Of a stretch of 61,951 nucleotides of DNA, positions 47,510 through 56,598 are shown piece by piece (within the stretch, counting starts at the first letter, position 1; every line of letters begins with the position of its first letter). Both the position numbers and the translations under genes were made by a program. The notes under the pieces were generated by a model. It had not been told where the DNA came from, made no database searches, and saw nothing but the letters and a program-made list of their open reading frames with translations. This DNA is from an uncultured Rhodopila sp. (GTDB lineage: Bacteria > Pseudomonadota > Alphaproteobacteria > Acetobacterales > Acetobacteraceae), in NCBI RefSeq assembly GCF_903915725.1, contig NZ_CAIWTY010000013.1, positions 1-61,951 of the forward strand, written 5' to 3'.

Positions 47510-47590
47510 CCGGCCGAGCCGGAGAAAGCGGGTGCGGCGTTTCAGGCGGGTGTTGCTTACCTGTTTCTGACCAGCCTGCGGACCGACGCA
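47510..47590 (+). pseudogene. decayed fragment of the SNF2 helicase gene
   Basis: The stretch around AGAAAGCGGGTGCGGCGTTT and CAGGCGGGTG then CTGTTTCTGACCAGCCTG closely follows 46795-46873 of the helicase gene (AAFQAGGADLFLISLK region). The translation AAFQAGVAYLFLTSL keeps 12 of 15 positions, but flanks on both sides are unrelated. It is about 720 bases downstream of the original, a partial duplication that has since drifted. Confidence 0.6.
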
Positions 47591-47678
47591 CCGGGATGTT
47601 TTCCGGCTAAATTCCGGCGACCCCGCGAAGCGGGGCCGCGATCACGACGAGGCGAATCGCCCCTATCGGGTCATGCCG

Positions 47679-48500
47679 TCACCGGCCAACGGCGAGCCAG
47701 CGCAGAAGCAGGATGGCACGCCTGCTGATACCCGCGGGGGGCTCCGGCGCCGCAACGGGGCCAACCTCGACACTCGTGTAGGTTCTGGTCACCAGATTGG
47801 CGATCTCCTGACCCGGTATGGTGATGCGCGAGATCCGGTCGGTGTTCCGGTCTATGCGCTGAAACCGGTGACGGACCGTCGTCCGCGACGCCTCCCGTCC
47901 CAGCGCGAGATAAAACCGGCTGGCACCTTCGAGGCAGACGAAATTGATGCCGCGGGAACCGTTCAGTGACAGTTCCACGAGATAGCCCTCGTAGACGAGG
48001 TTGCGTCCCTCGTGCGCCGTCTTCGTCATGACGTCGGCGATTACATACGCCTGCCGGTTCTTCAGTACAATGTCGAAATACGGGCCGTAGATCGCCGTGA
48101 AGATTTGCGGCCGTGCCGCCACCATCTGTGTTGCGGCGATGCCCAGACGCAGCGCCGCCAGCGACAGTACAAATGAGTAGCTGGTCGCTATCCACAGATC
48201 AGTGTGAATGGAACATCTCTTAGCCGCGGAACCGAGGGTCAGCAGGTTTGCCTCGGCGCCCAGCGACTGCACGACCGGGCAGGCCGAAAACGCGTCAACA
48301 AGATAAAGGAAAGCGATGCCGAGCGACCCGTGCAGCATCGCGGAGGTCACCACGAAAATCGCCGTATCGACGATGACACCGCGTTGAAGATCGATGCGAA
48401 CGGGATAGACCAGCGGGGCCGCGTAAGTGCCGACGATGAAAAGAAAGCCGGGACTCAGCACGAGAAACAGCGCGAGCGTCTGACTCGAAAGGCCGCTCAC
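47679..48500 (-). CDS. hypothetical membrane protein
   Basis: A 273-residue protein with three or four likely membrane segments: residues about 7-30 (LALFLVLSPGFLFIVGTY), 42-68, and 103-125 (LWIATSYSFVLSLAALRLG). The rest is soluble and mixed, with a beta-rich RNLVYEGYLVELSLNGS and SRITIPGQEI. The start follows a GAGCGGC stretch. I do not recognise the family. It lies 22 bases after the 66-residue gene upstream, so the two probably form one transcript. Confidence 0.6.
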   Translation of the reverse strand: MSGLSSQTLALFLVLSPGFLFIVGTYAAPLVYPVRIDLQRGVIVDTAIFVVTSAMLHGSLGIAFLYLVDAFSACPVVQSLGAEANLLTLGSAAKRCSIHTDLWIATSYSFVLSLAALRLGIAATQMVAARPQIFTAIYGPYFDIVLKNRQAYVIADVMTKTAHEGRNLVYEGYLVELSLNGSRGINFVCLEGASRFYLALGREASRTTVRHRFQRIDRNTDRISRITIPGQEIANLVTRTYTSVEVGPVAAPEPPAGISRRAILLLRWLAVGR

Positions 48501-48522
48501 GAGGATAGATCAACCAGCGCGA

Positions 48523-48723
48523 TTAATGAGCGGCCGATTCCGCCGGCTGCCGAGCCCCGGACCGCCCGATCGCCGCCAGAACGTCCGACGACGTGGCCGA
48601 TCGGCGTTCCGCGCGGGCTTTCGCAGTGGCTTCGATAATCGCCGTCTCGACTGCCCGTAGATCGCCGCCAGCCGCCTTCAACCATTCGCGGTGGATTTTC
48701 TGCTGCTCGTAAAGAGTTACCAT
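48523..48723 (-). CDS. small hypothetical protein
   Basis: A 66-residue Ala- and Arg-rich helical protein (LYEQQKIHREWLKAAGGDLRAV, then IIEATAKARAERRSATSSDVL). Not recognised. Coding is supported by the sound frame and the close membrane-protein gene downstream rather than by a known domain. Confidence 0.5.
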   Translation of the reverse strand: MVTLYEQQKIHREWLKAAGGDLRAVETAIIEATAKARAERRSATSSDVLAAIGRSGARQPAESAAH

Positions 48724-48915
48724 ACGTCACCATCCCGATGCGCGCAGACTAGCAGAAACTGGTTAACAGAAGGTTTCCGGCATCGCGAATAAAATATGGA
48801 ACCGGGGCGCCCCAGCGGCAAGACCGCCCGGATGGGAGTCGCGCCATAGTTGCGGGGGCTAACGCCCTACCCTCAGCCGCACCGCAATCCGGATCTGGTC
48901 ACCCGGAAAATCGGC

Positions 48916-48992
48916 TGGTCGGAGTGAGAGGATTCGAACCTCCGGCCCCTGCGTCCCGAACACAGTGCTCTACCAGGCTGAGCTACACTCCG
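48916..48992 (-). tRNA. tRNA-Pro (anticodon CGG), CCA encoded
   Basis: Reverse complement folds as a complete cloverleaf of 77 bases: acceptor CGGAGTG with CACTCCG, D arm with AGCCTGGTA loop, anticodon arm CTGTG-TTCGGGA-CGCAG giving anticodon CGG, T arm with GGAGG-TTCGAAT-CCTC(T), discriminator A and encoded CCA. Reads the codon CCG. Confidence 0.95.
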
Positions 48993-49045
48993 GCCGAGGG
49001 GGGCGTATAGCCCCACCCTCCGGAGGAGACAACCCACATAACGCA

Positions 49046-49924
49046 TCACCCGGGCGATTGTACCGCGGCAGCCCCCGGCGTCGCCGCCTTGGCCTGCCGA
49101 TCGTGCCAGTTTTCCATCAGTTGCAGCACGGTGGCCGCGGTTTCCTCGATCGAGCGGCGCGTCACGTCGATCGTCGGCCAGCCATGGCTGTTGCAGAACC
49201 GCCGCGCCCACAGCAGTTCCGCCTTCACCGCGTCCTCATCGATGTAGCCGGAGTTGTCCTGCGCCTGTTCCCCGCGCCCGCCAATCAGCCGCAGCCGGTG
49301 GCGGCGGATGTCGATCAAAGCCTCCGGCGCCAGCGTCAGGCCGATGACCGGGCACCGCATGTCCTCCAGGCCCGGGGGCGCCGGCAGGTTCGGCACCAGC
49401 GGCACATTGGCCGCCTTGATGCCGCGATTCGCCAGGTAGAAGCAGGTCGGGGTCTTGGAACTGCGCGACACGCCCACCAGCACGACATCCGCCTCGGCCA
49501 GCCCGGGCTGCGCCTGGCCGTCGTCATGCGCCAGCACGTAATGCATCGCATCGATGCGGGAGAAGTAGTCGGCGTTCAGCACATATTGCCGCCCCGGCCG
49601 CGCCTCGGCCTTCTGCCCGATGCTCTCCTGCAGCACGTTGATGACGGGGTCGAGCACGTTCACCACCTTGACGTTCAACCGCCGGCAGGTGGTGTCCAGC
49701 TCCGCCCGCAATGCCCGGTCGATCAGGGTGGACAGCACCGGCCCGGGTTCGGATTCGATCCCCTCCAGCACACGGTGAAGCTGGAAGCGCGTCCGGATCA
49801 GGCTCCACCGATGGTAGACGATGTCCGCATGCTCAAATTGAACGGTCGTCGCCCGGGCGATCGCGTTAAGCGTCTCGCCCGTGGCATCCGAGACCAGGTG
49901 GAGATTGATCCGCTGAGTGTCCAT
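49046..49924 (-). CDS. PPDK regulatory protein (DUF299 kinase/pyrophosphorylase)
   Basis: A 292-residue bifunctional serine/threonine kinase and phosphotransferase that inactivates and reactivates pyruvate phosphate dikinase or PEP synthase. The family start [15 protein letters not shown] and VHRxxx-type [42 protein letters not shown] and [19 protein letters not shown] are present. The start chosen is the ATG of MDTQRINLH; the frame is open for 37 more codons upstream. No ppdK gene in the window. Confidence 0.93.
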   Translation of the reverse strand: MDTQRINLHLVSDATGETLNAIARATTVQFEHADIVYHRWSLIRTRFQLHRVLEGIESEPGPVLSTLIDRALRAELDTTCRRLNVKVVNVLDPVINVLQESIGQKAEARPGRQYVLNADYFSRIDAMHYVLAHDDGQAQPGLAEADVVLVGVSRSSKTPTCFYLANRGIKAANVPLVPNLPAPPGLEDMRCPVIGLTLAPEALIDIRRHRLRLIGGRGEQAQDNSGYIDEDAVKAELLWARRFCNSHGWPTIDVTRRSIEETAATVLQLMENWHDRQAKAATPGAAAVQSPG

Positions 49925-50054
49925 GGCCGCAACCATACCCGGCTTAACGCCCGCCGCCACCTGATATCCGCACTTTTCCGCACGATCCGGTGCGTTGGCA
50001 AAGCACGCCGCCGCGCCGTATGCTCCAGCCAACAAAGATCACGGGGAGGCCGGC

Positions 50055-50957
50055 ATGCAGGATCTGGACGAATTCACCGTCACTGACGTCGCTTTGGCGC
50101 AGATGGCCGGGACAGATGATCCGCGCCTGAAGGAGATCGCCGACGCCGCGGTGCGCCATCTGCACGCCTTCGTCCGCGAGGTGAACCTGACCCCCGCGGA
50201 ATGGCTGCAAGGCATCCAGTTCCTCACCGCCGTCGGCCAGGCCTGCACGCCGATACGGCAGGAGTTCATCCTGCTGTCGGACATTCTGGGGGTCAGCGCC
50301 GTGGTCAATGCGCTGCACGACAAGAAGGCCCGCGAACTCGGCACCCAGAGCAGCCTGCTCGGCCCGTTCTTCCGGGAGGGCGCACCCGAACTGCCGGCCG
50401 GCGGACAGATCGTCGAAAACCCGACCGCGCCGGAGATCGTCATCTACGGCAGGGTCACCGACAACGGCGGCACGCCGATAGCGGATGCGCTGATCCAGGT
50501 GTGGCAGACCAGCGAGCACGGCCTGTACGATTTGCAGGAGCGCAACGGCGAGGCCATGGACATGCGCGGCGTATTCCGCACCGATGCCGAGGGCCGGTAT
50601 CATTTCCGCACGGTCCGGCCGCTCGGCTATTCCATCCCGATGGATGGGCCGGTGGGTGCGCTGGTGCATGCGCAGAAGCGCCACGGCATGCGCCCGTCGC
50701 ACATCCACTGCCTGATCAGCGCTGACGGCCACCGCGAACTGGTGACGGCGCTGTATTTCGGCGACGACCCGCATGTGGAGTCCGACACCGTGTTCGGGGT
50801 GTCGCAGTCCCTGGTGGTCGAGGCGAAGGACGATCCGGCCAGCCCGATCCCCGGCCTGCGCGCGGTGCATTTCGATTTCCGCCTGGCCAAGGCGGCGCCG
50901 GGCGAAAGCGGCCGGGTCGGCGCCGATCCGACGAAGCTGGCGCAGGCGGCAGACTGA
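50055..50957 (+). CDS. intradiol ring-cleavage dioxygenase (hydroxyquinol type)
   Basis: A 300-residue Fe(III) intradiol dioxygenase. The N-terminal dimerisation helices (residues 1-105) with EWLQGIQFLTAVGQ, then the catalytic beta domain with LLGPFFR, IADALIQVWQTSEHGLYD (first Tyr ligand), GYSIPMDGPVG and the HGMRPSHIHCLISA motif that supplies Tyr/His-His ligands. Closest to catechol or hydroxyquinol 1,2-dioxygenase. ATG at 50055 with GGGGAGG upstream. It overlaps the cyclase gene by one base. Confidence 0.88.
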   Translation: MQDLDEFTVTDVALAQMAGTDDPRLKEIADAAVRHLHAFVREVNLTPAEWLQGIQFLTAVGQACTPIRQEFILLSDILGVSAVVNALHDKKARELGTQSSLLGPFFREGAPELPAGGQIVENPTAPEIVIYGRVTDNGGTPIADALIQVWQTSEHGLYDLQERNGEAMDMRGVFRTDAEGRYHFRTVRPLGYSIPMDGPVGALVHAQKRHGMRPSHIHCLISADGHRELVTALYFGDDPHVESDTVFGVSQSLVVEAKDDPASPIPGLRAVHFDFRLAKAAPGESGRVGADPTKLAQAAD

Positions 50958-51745
50958 TGGCACGGCGGATCGTCGATATTTCCTCGCCGCTGAAGGCGGG
51001 AATCGCCAGCGATCCGCCGCATATGCTGCCGCGGATCGAGTATCTGGATCACCACCAGACCGCTCCGATGATGGCGGACTCCATGGGCATCCGGGTCGAT
51101 CAGCTTCCGGACGGCGAGTATGCCGCGGTGGAGCGGGTCGAGATCAGCACCCATAACGGCACCCACATGGACTCGCCGTGGCACTTCTTCTCCAGCATGA
51201 ACCACGCGCTGAAGCCGGGCGGCGAACCGTCCTGGCGGATCGACGAGGTACCGCTGGACTGGTGCTACCAGCCGGGGGTGAAGCTGGACTTCCGCCATCT
51301 TCCCGACGGTTACGTCGCGACTGCCGGTGACGTGGAGGCGGAACTCAAGCGCATCGGCCATGAGCTCCGCCCGCTGGAAATCGTCCTGGTGAACACCGCC
51401 GCCGGCGCTCGCTACGGTCACGACGATTTCGTTGATACCGGCTGCGGCATGGGCAAGGCGGCAACCTTGTACCTGGCCGAACGCGGCGTGCGCGTCGTCG
51501 GCACCGATGCCTGGAGCTGGGATGCGCCATTCTCCTTCACCCGCGACAAGGTGAAAGCCACCGGCGACGTCAGCCTGATCTGGGAAGGCCACCGCGCCGG
51601 CCGGGAAATCGGCTATTTCCAGATGGAAAAGCTGGGCAACCTGGCGGCGCTGCCAGCTGACGGGTTCGACGTGGTATGCTTCCCGGTGAAGGTGCATCGC
51701 GCATCCGCGGGGTGGACTCGGGCAGTCGCGATTTTCAACGATTGA
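50957..51745 (+). CDS. cyclase/kynurenine formamidase-like hydrolase
   Basis: A 262-residue metal-dependent cyclase-family protein with the signature HNGTHMDSPWHF (residues 57-68), a GCGMGKAATLYLAERGVRVVGTDAW block and a C-terminal VKVHRASAGWTRAVAIF. These enzymes open or form lactones or amides. Coupled to the dioxygenase by overlap (TGATG), suggesting a short aromatic catabolic pathway. Confidence 0.87.
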   Translation: MARRIVDISSPLKAGIASDPPHMLPRIEYLDHHQTAPMMADSMGIRVDQLPDGEYAAVERVEISTHNGTHMDSPWHFFSSMNHALKPGGEPSWRIDEVPLDWCYQPGVKLDFRHLPDGYVATAGDVEAELKRIGHELRPLEIVLVNTAAGARYGHDDFVDTGCGMGKAATLYLAERGVRVVGTDAWSWDAPFSFTRDKVKATGDVSLIWEGHRAGREIGYFQMEKLGNLAALPADGFDVVCFPVKVHRASAGWTRAVAIFND

Positions 51746-51805
51746 CCCGGATCGGGCGGCGGGCGAAGAGACCGGTAACCGATACCGCCCGGATGTCCGC
51801 CTTCC

Positions 51806-53188
51806 ATGCTGTTTAACTCACAGGTTTTCATCGTCTTCTTCCTGCCGGCGGTGCTTGGCCTGTATTACGCGCTGGCGGCCAACCGCACGGCGCGGCAGAC
51901 GGTCGTCGTGGCGGCGTCGCTCGGGTTCTACGGCTGGTGGGACGTCCGCTTCGTGCCGCTGCTGGCCGGGCTGACCGTGGCCAACTGGCTGATCGCGCGC
52001 TGGTTCGCCGCCGCTCGGCAGCTTAGGTGGATTCCGGTGCTGGGCGTGACGCTCAACCTGCTGGTCATGGCGCTGTTCAAATACGCTGATTTCTTTCGCG
52101 GCACGGTCTTCGGTCTGTTGGGCGAAAGCTGGCAGCCCTGGGATTTGATTTTGCCCCTCGGGATCAGCTTTTTCGTCTTCCAGAAAATCTCCTACCTCAT
52201 CGACCTGCGCCGCGGCGATCGGCATTTCTACAGTTTTCTCGACTTCTGCATGTTTGTTACGTTTTTTCCGCAGCTCATTGCCGGGCCGTTGGTGCGGCAC
52301 AACGAGATCATCCACCAGTTCAGTGCCGATCCGAGACGGCCGGAGGTATGGGAGAACCTGTCGCGGGGTTTCATCCTGTTCCTGATTGGCGTTACGAAAA
52401 AGGTCGCGCTGGCGGATACGCTGGCGATGCCGGCCGACGCTTTGTTCCATCAGGCGCAGCACGGCGCGCTTGGGATGCTGGAGGCCTGGACCGCCGCCGC
52501 CGCCTACACACTACAAATCTATTTCGACTTCTCCGGCTATTCCGACATGGCGATCGGCCTTGCCTTGATGTTCGGCCTGTCGCTGCCGTTCAACTTCAAC
52601 GCGCCCTACCGGGCCGTTTCGGTGCGCGACTTCTGGCGCCGCTGGCACATGACGCTGAGTCGTTTCCTGCGCGACTATCTGTACATTCCCCTCGGCGGCA
52701 ACCGCGCCTCGGCCGCGCGGCAGGCAGTGAACGTCATCGCGACGATGCTGCTCGGCGGCCTTTGGCATGGCGCGAACTGGACGTTCGTGGCGTGGGGCGG
52801 CCTACACGGGGTCGCCCTGGCGGTTAACCATCTTTGGGCGACGCGCGGCGTTCGCTTGCCTGTGGTTGTTGCCTGGCTGCTGACCTTGCTGTTCGTCATG
52901 GCGGCCTGGGTGTTGTTTCGCTCACCGACGTTCGCACAGGCCGGGCAGATCCTGGCCAGCATGGCCGGGACGCACGGGGTCGGGGCTGTGTCGCTGGACC
53001 GGGAGTTCGTCATCGCCTTGGGCCTCGGGGCCGGCATCGCGGTGCTGGGTCCGGCCAGCCAGGACGCCGCGCTGACCCTGCTGCGGCCCCTCGCGTGGCT
53101 GGCGATCCCGGCCGGTGTGTTGCTGGCTTATCTGCTTCTGCTGATCGGTGGCCGTTTGCCCAATGTCTTCATCTACTTCCAGTTCTGA
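51806..53188 (+). CDS. MBOAT-family acyltransferase (AlgI-like)
   Basis: A 460-residue polytopic membrane protein. AlgI-type signatures are FYGWWDVRF near the start, LPLGISFFVFQKISYLID, QIYFDFSGYSDMAIGLA, FWRRWHMTLSRFLRDYLYIPLGGNR and the His-containing GGLWHGANWTFVAWGGLHG. It transfers acetyl or other acyl groups to extracellular polysaccharide. No alginate genes accompany it, so the target is unknown; the SGNH-like partner gene overlaps its end. Confidence 0.92.
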   Translation: MLFNSQVFIVFFLPAVLGLYYALAANRTARQTVVVAASLGFYGWWDVRFVPLLAGLTVANWLIARWFAAARQLRWIPVLGVTLNLLVMALFKYADFFRGTVFGLLGESWQPWDLILPLGISFFVFQKISYLIDLRRGDRHFYSFLDFCMFVTFFPQLIAGPLVRHNEIIHQFSADPRRPEVWENLSRGFILFLIGVTKKVALADTLAMPADALFHQAQHGALGMLEAWTAAAAYTLQIYFDFSGYSDMAIGLALMFGLSLPFNFNAPYRAVSVRDFWRRWHMTLSRFLRDYLYIPLGGNRASAARQAVNVIATMLLGGLWHGANWTFVAWGGLHGVALAVNHLWATRGVRLPVVVAWLLTLLFVMAAWVLFRSPTFAQAGQILASMAGTHGVGAVSLDREFVIALGLGAGIAVLGPASQDAALTLLRPLAWLAIPAGVLLAYLLLLIGGRLPNVFIYFQF

Positions 53189-54236
53189 TACCCACGCCGC
53201 ATGGCGCCGCTTTTTCCGGCTTGCCGCCGGCTCGGCCGCTGTGTGCGTCGCCGTGATCTATGGCTTCATCGTCGTGGTCGATCCATGGGGCATGCTGCCG
53301 TTGTCGTTGCCGTTCGACCGGATCACCGTCACCAGCAACCAGCGCTTCGCCTATCCGATGCTGGCACTCTCGCCGCAGTTCGATAGCGCGATATTCGGCA
53401 CGTCCACCAGCAGACTGCTGCGCCCCGACGCGCTCAATCCGGCGTTCGGCGCACGGTTTGCGAACCTGGCGATGAACGACGCCACGACCTTCGAGGTGTC
53501 CAGCCTGTTTCGCGTGTTTCTTCGCGCCCACTCGGAACCGAACGTCGTCGCCATCGGCCTGGACGCCCGCTGGTGCGTCACCGGAGACACTTACGAGAAG
53601 CTGACGCCTCGGCCGTTCCCGGCCTGGATGTACGAACGATCCCGCTGGCGCGGCTATGCCGAAATGTTCAACCTGTACGCGATGCAGGAAGCCGGCAAGG
53701 AATTCGGCGTGCTGACCGGACTGAAAAAGCCGGACATGGGCCGCGACGGATATACCAGGTTCGTTCCACCCGAGTCGCAATATGATCCGATGCGCGTGGC
53801 CGAGCATATGAAGGAATGGCATGTCGTCGTGCCAGGCGGCGCGCGCTCGGGGCCGCCGGACACGTGGCGCTTTCCGGCTTTGGAACTGCTGCACGACGAC
53901 CTGTCATCGCTGCCGCCGGCGACCCGGAAGGTCTTGTTCTTCCCGCCTTATAACCACCGGTTGCTGCCTCAGCCGGACACCGAGGGGGAGGTGGTCCTGA
54001 ACGAATGCAAGCGACGCGTCGCCGATTTGGCGCGGCCTTTGGCACATGCCGTTGTCGTCGACTTCCTGCTGCCAAGTCCGATCACCAACGTGGACGATAA
54101 CTACTGGGACGGTTTGCACTATAGAACATTCATCGGCGACCGGATGGCGCTTGACCTTACCGCGGCGGTCCGCGGAGAGACGTCGGCGGATTATGAAATT
54201 CTTTTCTTGCGCAACACTGATAGTGCCGGTCCCTGA
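53163..54236 (+). CDS. AlgX/AlgJ-like SGNH-type partner of the MBOAT protein
   Basis: A 357-residue protein with one N-terminal membrane anchor (residues about 15-40: FFRLAAGSAAVCVAVIYGFIVVV) and a periplasmic domain. IFGTSTSR (about residue 80) is the nucleophile loop of SGNH enzymes and DNYWDGLHYR near the end carries the Asp-X-X-His pair. It would finish O-acylation with the MBOAT protein, as AlgJ/AlgX do. ATG at 53163 lies inside the MBOAT gene; GTG at 53148 is an alternative. Confidence 0.78.
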   Translation: MSSSTSSSDTHAAWRRFFRLAAGSAAVCVAVIYGFIVVVDPWGMLPLSLPFDRITVTSNQRFAYPMLALSPQFDSAIFGTSTSRLLRPDALNPAFGARFANLAMNDATTFEVSSLFRVFLRAHSEPNVVAIGLDARWCVTGDTYEKLTPRPFPAWMYERSRWRGYAEMFNLYAMQEAGKEFGVLTGLKKPDMGRDGYTRFVPPESQYDPMRVAEHMKEWHVVVPGGARSGPPDTWRFPALELLHDDLSSLPPATRKVLFFPPYNHRLLPQPDTEGEVVLNECKRRVADLARPLAHAVVVDFLLPSPITNVDDNYWDGLHYRTFIGDRMALDLTAAVRGETSADYEILFLRNTDSAGP

Positions 54237-54251
54237 GATCGCTTCGGCCGG

Positions 54252-54575
54252 TCAAGGCCAGTCTCGCAACGTTCCCCCCGGCGCGATCCAGGCGTATGCC
54301 GCCCTGGCACCCTGCGCGGTCCGGATCACAACCGGCGTCAAGCGGTAGCGCCGGCCTTCATAAACCACCAACCGCGCCAGGGTTGCGCGATTCACGATCG
54401 CCACAGCGCCTTTGACCACGCCGCGGGCGCGGCGAACGGTCGGATAACCGGTGCCCGGCAGGACAACCCGGCGCCAACCGTGCAGCGTGGCCGGGCTAAG
54501 CGGCACGTCGCGGCCGGCGAACGAGGCCAGCAAGCGCGGATTCAGCAGGGTGCCGTAAAGAAAAAGCCGCACCAT
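54252..54575 (-). CDS. gamma-glutamylcyclotransferase-like (AIG2) protein
   Basis: A 107-residue single-domain protein with the family YGTL substrate loop (LFLYGTLLNPRLL), LHGWRRVVLPGTGYPTV and VYEGRRYRLTPV, where Glu is the probable catalytic acid. Substrate unknown. It converges with the SGNH-like gene (15-base spacer) and diverges from the HMA-domain gene. Confidence 0.83.
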   Translation of the reverse strand: MVRLFLYGTLLNPRLLASFAGRDVPLSPATLHGWRRVVLPGTGYPTVRRARGVVKGAVAIVNRATLARLVVYEGRRYRLTPVVIRTAQGARAAYAWIAPGGTLRDWP

Positions 54576-54682
54576 GCGCGCCGTCTATCCTTCTGCCTTG
54601 CAGTGGCCGCCGCTGGAAAGCTGAAGCCAGCAGCACCTTGTCGTGATATAAACTGCCAACGACGCCCGAAGGAAGCCGATCG

Positions 54683-54880
54683 ATGTCTCTGTTTCATGTG
54701 CCCGATATGCATTGCGATGGCTGCGTCCGTGCCGTGACCGGCGCGGTGCGCGATCTGGATGACAAGGCGAGCCTGCAAGCCGATCTCCAGACGAAACAGG
54801 TGCGCGTGGAGACAACGGCCTCGGATGAAGCGGTGGCGGAGGCGATCCGTGACGCCGGCTTTACGGTCGAGGCCGCCTAA
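54683..54880 (+). CDS. heavy-metal-associated (HMA) domain protein
   Basis: A 65-residue ferredoxin-fold metallochaperone with DMHCDGCVRAV, the MxCxxC copper(I)-binding motif, and the KQVRVET strand. CopZ-like. No copper ATPase gene nearby. Its end overlaps the hydroxyacid dehydrogenase gene on the opposite strand by 4 bases. Confidence 0.88.
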   Translation: MSLFHVPDMHCDGCVRAVTGAVRDLDDKASLQADLQTKQVRVETTASDEAVAEAIRDAGFTVEAA

Positions 54881-55851
54881 AACCACGCCGCCTTGTCGAC
54901 GACGTTGCGCAACGGTTGGCCGTTGGCGAAGGCCCGGCAATTGTCCTGGATGATCTGAAACCGCCGTTCGTTCAAATGCGGTCCGTAACCCGCCATGTGC
55001 GGGGTCAGCAGCACGTTCTTCGCGCCCCAGAGCGGATGCTCGGGAGGCAGAGGCTCCTGTTCGTAGACATCCAGCGCCGCCCCGGCGATCTCGCCGGCAT
55101 TCAGGGCAGCCACCAGATCATCCAGCTTCGTCGTCATCCCCCGGCCGATATTGATGAAAAATGCGGTCGGCTTCATCAGCCGGAATTTTGTGCCGTTGAA
55201 GAAGCCTTCGGTGGCGGGGGTGTGGGGCACCGTCAGGATGACGAAATCGGCGCGCGGCAGCAGCGAGTCCAACGCGTCCGCGGGATGCAGTTCGGCAACG
55301 TGTTCGGGCTTGTCCCTCCGGCGCGCGTCAACCGCCAACACCCGCGCGCCGAACGCCGACAGCAGCCGCGCAGCCTCGGCGCCGATGCCGCCCAGCCCGA
55401 CAATCAGTGCCGTGGAGCCGGGCAGCGCGACGACACCCTGGTCCTCCGGCGGCTTCGCCCAGACACGGCGCAGTTGCTGCGGGATATACACATGCAGGCC
55501 ACGGGCGAAGGCGAGCACGAAGGCGAGGATGTGCGCGCCGATATGGTCGTTGAAGATCTCCCGGAAATTCGTGACGGTCAGCGGATGCGCGACAAGTTCC
55601 GGATAGTAGTATCCGGCTGGCGGCGCGGCTTGCGGCGCCTGCAGCCAGCGCAGTCGTTTCGCTTTCGCCAGCAATTCGGGCGACAGCGTCCCGAAGACCG
55701 CGTCGGCGGTGACGATCGCGGAGGCCGCGGTTGCGGCGTCCTCCGCGACGATCAGGTGCATGCCGGGAACGGTCTCGCCCAGCCGCTTTGCCCACTGACG
55801 CGTCAGTTCGGTCTGCGGCGGCAGCATGACGAAGGTGAAAGCGTTGGTCAT
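54877..55851 (-). CDS. D-2-hydroxyacid dehydrogenase, NAD-dependent
   Basis: A 324-residue dehydrogenase: NAD loop VGLGGIGAEAARLL at about 147-160, VDARRRDKPEHV after it, the NIGRGMTTKLDDL motif and the catalytic His in PLWGAKNVLLTPHMAGYG. Substrate is not evident. The start overlaps the nitroreductase stop, so the two are one minus-strand operon. Confidence 0.9.
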   Translation of the reverse strand: MTNAFTFVMLPPQTELTRQWAKRLGETVPGMHLIVAEDAATAASAIVTADAVFGTLSPELLAKAKRLRWLQAPQAAPPAGYYYPELVAHPLTVTNFREIFNDHIGAHILAFVLAFARGLHVYIPQQLRRVWAKPPEDQGVVALPGSTALIVGLGGIGAEAARLLSAFGARVLAVDARRRDKPEHVAELHPADALDSLLPRADFVILTVPHTPATEGFFNGTKFRLMKPTAFFINIGRGMTTKLDDLVAALNAGEIAGAALDVYEQEPLPPEHPLWGAKNVLLTPHMAGYGPHLNERRFQIIQDNCRAFANGQPLRNVVDKAAWF

Positions 55852-56579
55852 ATCGGCCTCGGCGGCAAGGGATACGGATCAAACGGCTGGCTTTTCGGCC
55901 AGTTCGCGCCCCAGGTGTCGGCAAAGGCGGCCTCGTGCACCGGCTTGCGGGCCAGTGGTCCGTAGCGCCCGATCGGAAAGCCGATGGGCATCAGCGCGAA
56001 GGTAAAGACCTCGGGCGGAATGCCCAGGATGGCGCGGACATCGTCCTCGTAAAGAATATGGTTCGTCGTAATAACAGTCCCCAGTCCGAGACCGCGGCAG
56101 GCGAGGATCACGTTCTGCACGGCCGGGTAGATGCTGGCGCCGCGGATGCGGTCCTGATACGCCAAATGCGCTTCGTAGCGCGCCTGCACGGCTTCCGGCA
56201 GCGCTTCCCGCGGCGGCATGTCGCGCCGAGACAGGCATGGCACCAGCAACACCGGAGCATCCCCGAGGTGATCCCATAGATAGGCGCCGGCCGCGATGAA
56301 ACGGCGGTAATGGTCCTCGGTCTGGTGCGCCGGCCGTCCCCTCGCGGCGTAAATTGCGCCGACCTCGTCGGAGGCTTTGCGGTAGATCGCCCCGAGCGCG
56401 CGGCGCTTGTCCGGATCGCGCACCACGATGAACGCCCAGTTCTGCGCGTTGCCGCCGGACGGCGCGCGGATGGCTGCGTCGAGCACCCTGGTGATCAACT
56501 CCTCAGGCACCGGATCCGGCTTCAGGCGCCGCAGGGCACGCGCCGTATACATGGCCTCGAACAGGGCGATTTCGTTCAT
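55848..56579 (-). CDS. nitroreductase-family flavoprotein
   Basis: A 243-residue FMN-binding nitroreductase: ALFEAMYTARALRRLKPDPVP at the start, then RAPSGGNAQNWAFIVVRD, CRGLGLGTVITT and IGRYGPLARKPV near the end. Reduces nitro compounds or quinones with NAD(P)H. First gene of the pair with the hydroxyacid dehydrogenase. Confidence 0.9.
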   Translation of the reverse strand: MNEIALFEAMYTARALRRLKPDPVPEELITRVLDAAIRAPSGGNAQNWAFIVVRDPDKRRALGAIYRKASDEVGAIYAARGRPAHQTEDHYRRFIAAGAYLWDHLGDAPVLLVPCLSRRDMPPREALPEAVQARYEAHLAYQDRIRGASIYPAVQNVILACRGLGLGTVITTNHILYEDDVRAILGIPPEVFTFALMPIGFPIGRYGPLARKPVHEAAFADTWGANWPKSQPFDPYPLPPRPI

Positions 56580-56598
56580 CGCTTCCTCCTACCGGTCG

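Noticed and set aside
42981..48723. A complete phage defence system around the SNF2 helicase
   Set aside because: No methyltransferase, nuclease, PLD or DUF1998-type partners were seen; the nearby genes are a truncated antitoxin and unrecognised small proteins.
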